Shown: piece after piece, positions 59,737 to 64,000 of the stretch | Position numbering within the stretch: the first letter of the stretch is position 1 | Layout: each line of letters begins with the position of its first letter | Assembly (NCBI GenBank): GCA_963650165.1 | Contig: CAVJKX010000004.1 | Location: forward strand, 62,001-126,000 | Reading direction: 5' to 3' | Origin: F23-B02 sp963650165 | GTDB lineage: Bacteria > Bacillota > Clostridia > Oscillospirales > Oscillospiraceae | DNA: 64,000 bases | Made by a program: the position numbers and the translations under genes | Notes under the pieces: generated by a model | What the model saw: only the letters and a program-made list of their open reading frames with translations | What the model was told of the DNA's origin: nothing | The model's database searches: none

Positions 59737-60507
59737 ATGGCGAATACAAATGATTATTACCGCAAGCGTGAGGATCCGTATAAGCCGAAGCTCACGCGGA
59801 ACGTGAACCGGCCGCTGACGTTTTTCCTCGTCATAGTCGCGCTCATATTCATAATGAGCGTGTTCTTCAAGGTCTCGCGCATCGAGGTCACGGGAAACTC
59901 TATCTACAGCGACGAGGAGATCATACAGGCTTCCGGCATAACGGAGGGCGATAACCTGTTTTTCATAAACGGTATCGCCGCCGGAAGCCGCGTCGCCGTG
60001 AAGCTTCCGTATGTGGATTCGGTCAGTATAAACCGCGGCCTGCCGAACCTTGTTATCATCGAGGTCAAGGAGAGCAAGGCCGTCGGCTGCCTGAAGGTGG
60101 GGGACGAGCTGTGGTCCGTGAGCAGCAGCGGAAAGTTCCTGAGCAGCATAACGCAGGACGACAGCGAGCACATCGCGATGATAAGCGGCGTGAGCGTATC
60201 CGAGGCCGCGACGGGCGAGCATATAAAGGCCGCCTCCGGCGAGGAGAATAAGCTTGCCTATTTAACGGATATACTTTATCAGATACAGGCGCGCGGCCTG
60301 CTCGGCAAGGTGACGGCGATCGACATGAGCGATGCCGCAAACCCGACCTTCGAGTATGACAGCCGCTTTCTCGTAAAGCTCGGAGCAATGGACAACACCG
60401 AGTATAAGTTCGGCAAAATGCTCTCCGCGGTGTCGCAGCTCACGGCCGACGATGCCGGAACGCTCGATGTCTCGAGCGGCGACAAGGTCGTTTTCAACCC
60501 GAATTAA
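59737..60507 (+). CDS. ftsQ: Cell division protein FtsQ/DivIB
   Basis: The 256-residue protein has a basic cytoplasmic tail, one membrane segment (about residues 26-45) and a POTRA domain (VSRIEVTGNSIYSDEEIIQ). A FtsQ-type beta domain follows. It is a scaffold of the divisome that binds FtsL and FtsB/DivIC. It starts two bases after the second murA, with GGAG at 8 bases. Confidence 0.92.
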   Translation: MANTNDYYRKREDPYKPKLTRNVNRPLTFFLVIVALIFIMSVFFKVSRIEVTGNSIYSDEEIIQASGITEGDNLFFINGIAAGSRVAVKLPYVDSVSINRGLPNLVIIEVKESKAVGCLKVGDELWSVSSSGKFLSSITQDDSEHIAMISGVSVSEAATGEHIKAASGEENKLAYLTDILYQIQARGLLGKVTAIDMSDAANPTFEYDSRFLVKLGAMDNTEYKFGKMLSAVSQLTADDAGTLDVSSGDKVVFNPN

Positions 60508-60538
60508 TACTTTGTTTACATAGCGGGGGAAAAAGCTA

Positions 60539-60567
60539 TTGACCTTGAGAGCAAAAAGTTATAAAAT
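60539..60567 (+). promoter_or_regulatory. Promoter of ftsZ
   Basis: TTGACC (60539-60544) and TAAAAT (60562-60567) are separated by 17 bp. A small hairpin, TGCGGC-TCCT-GCCGCA, lies in the leader at about 60590-60606. This would let ftsZ be expressed independently of the upstream cluster. Confidence 0.6.
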
Positions 60568-60636
60568 GTTACATATCGCGAAAAACGACTGCGGCTCCTG
60601 CCGCATCTTCTAAATAACTGTACTGGAGGAAACAAA

Positions 60637-61782
60637 ATGGATTTCAAAGCCGAAGTAGGCCCTGAAAACGTCGTAACTATAAAGGTCGTCGGTGTCGGCG
60701 GTGCCGGCAACAATGTCGTTAACAGAATGGTCAAGTCCGGAACTCAGGGCGTTGAGTTCATTGCGGTAAACACCGATAAGCAGGCTCTTGCGGTGTCCAG
60801 CGCGGATCAGAAGATCCAGATCGGCGAAAAGCTGACTCACGGTCAGGGCGCAGGCTCCGACCCCGATATCGGCAAGAAGAGCGCCGAGGAAAGCCGCAAC
60901 AATATAGCCAAGGCCGTCGAGGATGCCGATATGGTATTCATCACCGCCGGCATGGGCGGCGGCACGGGCACGGGAGCTGCTCCCACCGTTGCCGATATCG
61001 CGCGCGAGGCCGGAATACTCACGGTCGGCGTTGTCACAAAGCCCTTCAAGTTCGAGGGCAAGCGCCGCATGGATCAGGCAAACGACGGCATCAAGGAAAT
61101 GCTCGGCAAGGTGGACTCCCTGCTGATCATCCCCAACGACCGTCTGAAATACGCGACCGATCAGAAGGTAACTCTCGCAAACGCATTCGAGATAGCCGAC
61201 GATGTGCTCCGTCAGGCCGTCACCAGCATCTCCGATCTTATCAAGAACACCGGCTTTATCAACCTTGACTTTGCCGACGTCACCTGCATCATGAAGAACG
61301 CAGGCTTTGCCCACATGGGCGTGGGCCGCGCGGCAGGCAAGGGCAAGGCCGAGGATGCAGCCCGCATGGCGGTCGCAAGCCCGCTCATGGAGACCTCGAT
61401 AAACGGCGCGCACGGCGTGCTGATCAACATCACCGGCTCCGAGGATATGGGCCTTGAGGATGTCGAGGCGGCAGCAAACCTCGTTCAGGAGGCTGCGCAT
61501 CCCGATGCTAACATCATCTTCGGCGCGACCTTCGACGATGCCATGCAGGACGAGATCCGCGTTACCGTCATAGCCACGGGCTTTGAGGAAGCGCCCACCG
61601 CGAAGCAGGCGGCGCAGCAGTCGGCTCCAAAGAAGGCGGAGCTTGCATTCGAAAAGCAGCAGGGCATGTACACTGCGGCAAGCGAAAAGGCCGCCGAGAA
61701 AAAGCCCGAGGAGCCCGCAAAGGCTCCCGGCGAGGAAGACCCCTTCGACAGTATCTTCAAGATCTTCAACGCCAACAGCTGA
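60637..61782 (+). CDS. ftsZ: Cell division GTPase FtsZ
   Basis: FtsZ forms the Z ring. The 381-residue protein has the GTP-binding start KVVGVGGAGNNVVNRM, the tubulin signature GGGTGTGAAP, the T7 loop region (NLDFADV) and a disordered Ala/Lys/Glu-rich linker. The last residues, DPFDSIFKIFNANS, do not match the usual C-terminal peptide (DIPxFLR type) that binds FtsA and SepF. The gene has its own promoter, GGAGG before the ATG, and a strong terminator. No ftsA is adjacent. Confidence 0.97.
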   Translation: MDFKAEVGPENVVTIKVVGVGGAGNNVVNRMVKSGTQGVEFIAVNTDKQALAVSSADQKIQIGEKLTHGQGAGSDPDIGKKSAEESRNNIAKAVEDADMVFITAGMGGGTGTGAAPTVADIAREAGILTVGVVTKPFKFEGKRRMDQANDGIKEMLGKVDSLLIIPNDRLKYATDQKVTLANAFEIADDVLRQAVTSISDLIKNTGFINLDFADVTCIMKNAGFAHMGVGRAAGKGKAEDAARMAVASPLMETSINGAHGVLINITGSEDMGLEDVEAAANLVQEAAHPDANIIFGATFDDAMQDEIRVTVIATGFEEAPTAKQAAQQSAPKKAELAFEKQQGMYTAASEKAAEKKPEEPAKAPGEEDPFDSIFKIFNANS

Positions 61783-61792
61783 GAACATTAAT

Positions 61793-61826
61793 AAAAGCGG
61801 CAGAGTTATCGCTCTGCCGCTTTTTT
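61793..61826 (+). terminator. Terminator of ftsZ
   Basis: AAAAGCGGCAGAG (61793-61805) pairs with the complement at 61812-61824 around a 6-base loop, and the right arm runs into six T residues. Confidence 0.92.
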
Positions 61827-61830
61827 GCGT

Positions 61831-61861
61831 AAAAAACAGCCCCGTCGGAAAACGGGGCTGT
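61831..61861 (-). terminator. Terminator of the secreted-protein gene (minus strand)
   Basis: ACAGCCCCGT (61836-61845) pairs with 61852-61861. Read on the minus strand the stem is followed by a run of T residues. It lies back to back with the ftsZ terminator. Confidence 0.88.
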
Positions 61862-61874
61862 AAAATCATTTTGA

Positions 61875-63179
61875 TCACTTAGTAACGCGGAAGCTGCACG
61901 TTACGGGCGCTGCCAGATAGTCGCCGCCGACGGTCATGACCGTCACGGTGTAGCGGCCGGGCTCGGTCGGGAACTCGCTTGTGCCGGTATAGAGCTTGAA
62001 GCTCTTGGTGATGCCGGAGTAGACAAAGCGCAGGTTCGACTGATCGACGGCTTGGCCGTCACAGCTGAGAACGGCAACAGCGCTGTTTCCGCCCGCTGCT
62101 ATTTCCGCTGCCTGCGCGGCGCTTATAACTCTGCGGTCAAGAATGGGGTTCAGGTCAATGGACGTGCCCTTGATATTAGCCTTAACGGTGAGAACACCCG
62201 TGCCGAGGCCGTTTTCGTGATTGTCGTTCATAAACGTGTAGACGATCGCGGAATATACGCCGACATGCTTGGGCGAGGTGTTGAAGTAAATAACGCTGTC
62301 ATCCGTGAACTCGGGCAGCCCCTGAACGATCTCGGAGACTTTGTTGACTGTGCTGACAACATCCGGCATAAGCGACTCTAGATACTTAATGCTATTCGCA
62401 AGGTATGGCATTATAACTTTTAAATCTGCAACGCTTATGCCCTTGGTCTGAAGATCTGGGGCCTTATAGGTCCTATCTCCTACAGCTCTATTCATACCTG
62501 CTACCAATGTGTTTACTATAATTTTATAATAACTGTTCTTTGCCAATGCAGCAGACGGCTCAATGTATATATTGCCTGCCAGACCGTTCACCATTCCGTT
62601 TGCCTGATCCTTGCTTGTTTTTATTGTAGAGTATATGGTTACGTAATTTCCGAGCGAGGTCGAGCCGGAGGGACTTGTCACGGTAACAAAGTCTTTCGGA
62701 GTTTCGCCGGCGTAGATGCTCTTGGAATTGACCTTGACATCAGTCTTTGCTTCGTTTACTGTGACCTGCACATCAATGGCATTGCTCGCGCTGTAGCTAT
62801 CATTTCCGTTGAACTGTATGGAAATGTCGACCTTGTCCGCAGCCTTTAAGGTTGACACGCCTTTTTTGTCGCATACATCCTTTCTGCCTGATTTTACGGT
62901 AAAATCGTCGACAGTGCAGTACTGCGGCAAATTAGACTCTTCAAAATCGACGAACTCGTCAATGAGGAGCTTTTTTATATAGTTGCCGTCAGTGCTGTAG
63001 TCAAACGATACGCGATCCTCGCGCTCACGCTGAACGAGCGTTGCCTCCTGCTTTTCAGTCGTGCTCTCATCTCCGTCGGCGAAGGCCGCGGGGGAGACGG
63101 CCGCTGCCTGCGAGAGCATCAGCACCGCCAGCAGGCATGCCAAAAACCTTGCTAATCCGTTGAATCTTTTTGCTTGCAT
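61875..63179 (-). CDS. Secreted protein with Ig-like repeats, unknown function
   Basis: The 434-residue product has a signal peptide (LARFLACLLAVLMLSQAAA, cleavage near AFA). An acidic linker follows, then two or more beta-sandwich, Ig-like segments (around VDISIQFNGNDSY and PGRYTVTVMTVGGDYLAAP). There is no membrane anchor, LPxTG or SLH motif, so it is probably released or held by other means. Its middle part (about 62380-62900) is more AT-rich and uses different codons from its neighbours, which hints at transfer or relaxed selection. GGAGG lies 12 bases before the ATG, a rather long spacing. The 200-bp region upstream is AT-rich and shows no clear promoter. Confidence 0.75.
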   Translation of the reverse strand: MQAKRFNGLARFLACLLAVLMLSQAAAVSPAAFADGDESTTEKQEATLVQREREDRVSFDYSTDGNYIKKLLIDEFVDFEESNLPQYCTVDDFTVKSGRKDVCDKKGVSTLKAADKVDISIQFNGNDSYSASNAIDVQVTVNEAKTDVKVNSKSIYAGETPKDFVTVTSPSGSTSLGNYVTIYSTIKTSKDQANGMVNGLAGNIYIEPSAALAKNSYYKIIVNTLVAGMNRAVGDRTYKAPDLQTKGISVADLKVIMPYLANSIKYLESLMPDVVSTVNKVSEIVQGLPEFTDDSVIYFNTSPKHVGVYSAIVYTFMNDNHENGLGTGVLTVKANIKGTSIDLNPILDRRVISAAQAAEIAAGGNSAVAVLSCDGQAVDQSNLRFVYSGITKSFKLYTGTSEFPTEPGRYTVTVMTVGGDYLAAPVTCSFRVTK

Positions 63180-63380
63180 TCTGTTTTTTTACCTCCATAA
63201 AATTTGCTCTTTTGCCGGACAATGTGTACAAAATCAGTACAGTAGTATACAAATATCCGGCTGACTGTATATAGTGTAACAGCTTAGCAAACAAAATGCA
63301 ATACATTTACGAGGAATTGTTGGATATTTTACAAACTTTTGTTACAGCATTGCATATATTTCAAAGCTCCGGCTCCTGCA

Positions 63381-63414
63381 CAAAAAAACAGGGCCCGGCA
63401 TTTCTGCCGGGCCC
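63381..63414 (-). terminator. Terminator of the permease gene (minus strand)
   Basis: A perfect 10-bp GC-rich stem (63391-63400 with 63405-63414) is followed on the minus strand by TGTTTTTTTG. It ends the permease transcript 37 bases after the stop codon. Confidence 0.9.
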
Positions 63415-63450
63415 CGGTTTCACTGCGGTAAATTTAGTTTTTTATCGCTC

Positions 63451-64000
63451 TTAATTGCCCGCGCTTTTTGCGCCTATCCTGTTTGCCGCAAGGCAGATGA
63501 GCACGGTTATCGCCATATCGGGCAGCGTGTTTCCGACGGCGATATCGACCTGCATGAGCAGGCGGTAAATGACAAAGCCGACGAGCCATATGACGAGGTT
63601 TTTAACGCAGAAGGAGCTGCCGTCGGCGTTTTTCTTCAGAATGAAAAAGTCCGCTATCTGAATTGCTATCATCGGGGCAAACACGGAGCCGATGAAGTAC
63701 AGGAAGGATGTTATATCCGAAAGCGGGAGGAATATGGCGCCGAGCGTACCGATAACGGTCGCGGCTATCGCCATGTGCCTGCCGTTTATTTTTTTCGAAA
63801 GCGACTCGCTGGAGATACCCGCGGAGTAAGCGTCGAGGAAAGTCGTTGTGACGGTGGAAAAAACAACGATCAGAAGTCCGCCGATGCCGAGACCCGCCTT
63901 GAGCATTATCTGCGCTATATCCGATTCCGAGGTGAAGATGGCGGTTCCCATGCCGATGATGTACATCCAGCAGCTCACAATGCCGTAGGTAACGGCGCTC
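63451..64000 (-). CDS. C-terminal part of an NCS1-family permease, CytX-like (cut by window edge)
   Basis: The frame is open to the right edge of the window, so only about the last 182 residues are seen. They contain five or six membrane segments and the stretches SDIAQIMLKAGLG, FSTVTTTFLDAYSAG and GSVFAPMIAIQIADFF, which resemble the CytX group of the NCS1 (cytosine/purine/hydantoin) permeases. CytX is a proposed transporter of hydroxymethylpyrimidine for thiamine synthesis. No TPP riboswitch can be checked, since the 5' end is outside the window. A GTG at 63978 is internal and not the start. Confidence 0.85.
   Translation of the reverse strand, partial: SAVTYGIVSCWMYIIGMGTAIFTSESDIAQIMLKAGLGIGGLLIVVFSTVTTTFLDAYSAGISSESLSKKINGRHMAIAATVIGTLGAIFLPLSDITSFLYFIGSVFAPMIAIQIADFFILKKNADGSSFCVKNLVIWLVGFVIYRLLMQVDIAVGNTLPDMAITVLICLAANRIGAKSAGN

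Noticed and set aside
1..64000. CRISPR arrays, insertion sequences, prophage, tRNA or rRNA genes
   Set aside because: Reading both strands showed no regularly spaced repeats, transposase or integrase genes, or cloverleaf-like sequences in the gaps. Gaps are short and mostly explained by promoters and terminators.

Overview
This 64 kb window looks like a stretch of chromosome from a spore-forming, anaerobic Clostridia bacterium with a moderately high GC content, probably an Oscillospiraceae-type gut organism. Three things point there. It has sporulation genes (ylbJ, yqfC, yqfD, a SpoVD-like PBP and a SpoVE/FtsW-like SEDS protein). MurE carries the meso-diaminopimelate specificity motif DNPR. 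Gene order is typical of Firmicutes (yqfC-yqfD-phoH-ybeY-era-yqzL-recO; uvrC, rsmD, coaD; mraZ-rsmH-ftsL-spoVD-murE-mraY-ftsW-murG). The genus assignment is inference. I saw no tRNA, rRNA, CRISPR array, insertion sequence or prophage.

Layout. 0-1.7 kb: a truncated gene, a cupin and an alpha/beta hydrolase. 1.8-12.9 kb, minus strand: one large arginine operon, argG-argH-(amino-acid ABC transporter: binding protein, permease, ATPase)-argF-carA-carB, driven by a good promoter between two ARG-box-like sites. Its last gene is an in-frame fusion of carbamoyl-phosphate synthase large subunit to a diaminopimelate epimerase (DapF) domain. That DapF domain has lost the first catalytic cysteine (Cys to Ala). 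13.1-13.4 kb: a small lipoprotein. 13.5-22.3 kb, minus strand: a tightly packed block with a membrane protein, a C69 dipeptidase, a lipoprotein hydrolase, an MFS transporter and then a partner-switching module. The module consists of a membrane SpoIIE-type PP2C phosphatase fused to an RsbW-like kinase domain, a STAS anti-anti-sigma factor, a SpoT-like HD hydrolase and a STAS-aminoglycoside-phosphotransferase-like fusion.

22.3-29.2 kb: an AT-rich gap with a probable gene remnant, then a NUDIX hydrolase, murA, walJ-like, rlmH, a DUF2007-like gene, a phosphohexomutase and a split chromate-type transporter. 29.2-37.3 kb: ylbJ (minus) and the yqfC-yqfD-phoH-ybeY-era-yqzL-recO-mutS2 series, including a 43-residue yqzL. 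37.4-42.0 kb: HPr, a DMT transporter, uvrC, rsmD, coaD and a coiled-coil protein. 42.2-49.3 kb: an acyl-CoA redox island with two divergent units. The minus-strand unit encodes an acyl-CoA dehydrogenase, EtfB, EtfA and a class III CoA-transferase. The plus-strand unit encodes a YtoI-like regulator (winged HTH, DRTGG, CBS, hotdog) and a second acyl-CoA dehydrogenase. 49.4-61.8 kb: the division and cell-wall cluster mraZ to ftsZ, with a second murA and without murB, murC, murD, murF or ftsA. 61.9-64 kb: a secreted Ig-like protein and the end of a CytX-like permease.

The genes tie together around two themes. One is nitrogen and peptidoglycan precursor supply: arginine and carbamoyl phosphate, a DapF-like domain, two MurA paralogues and a meso-DAP-adding MurE. 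The other is signalling: partner switching combined with a possible alarmone hydrolase, and possible acyl-CoA sensing. The most unusual items are the CarB-DapF fusion with its missing catalytic cysteine, the four-gene partner-switching module, and a hairpin that appears able to mask the ribosome binding site of the second murA.
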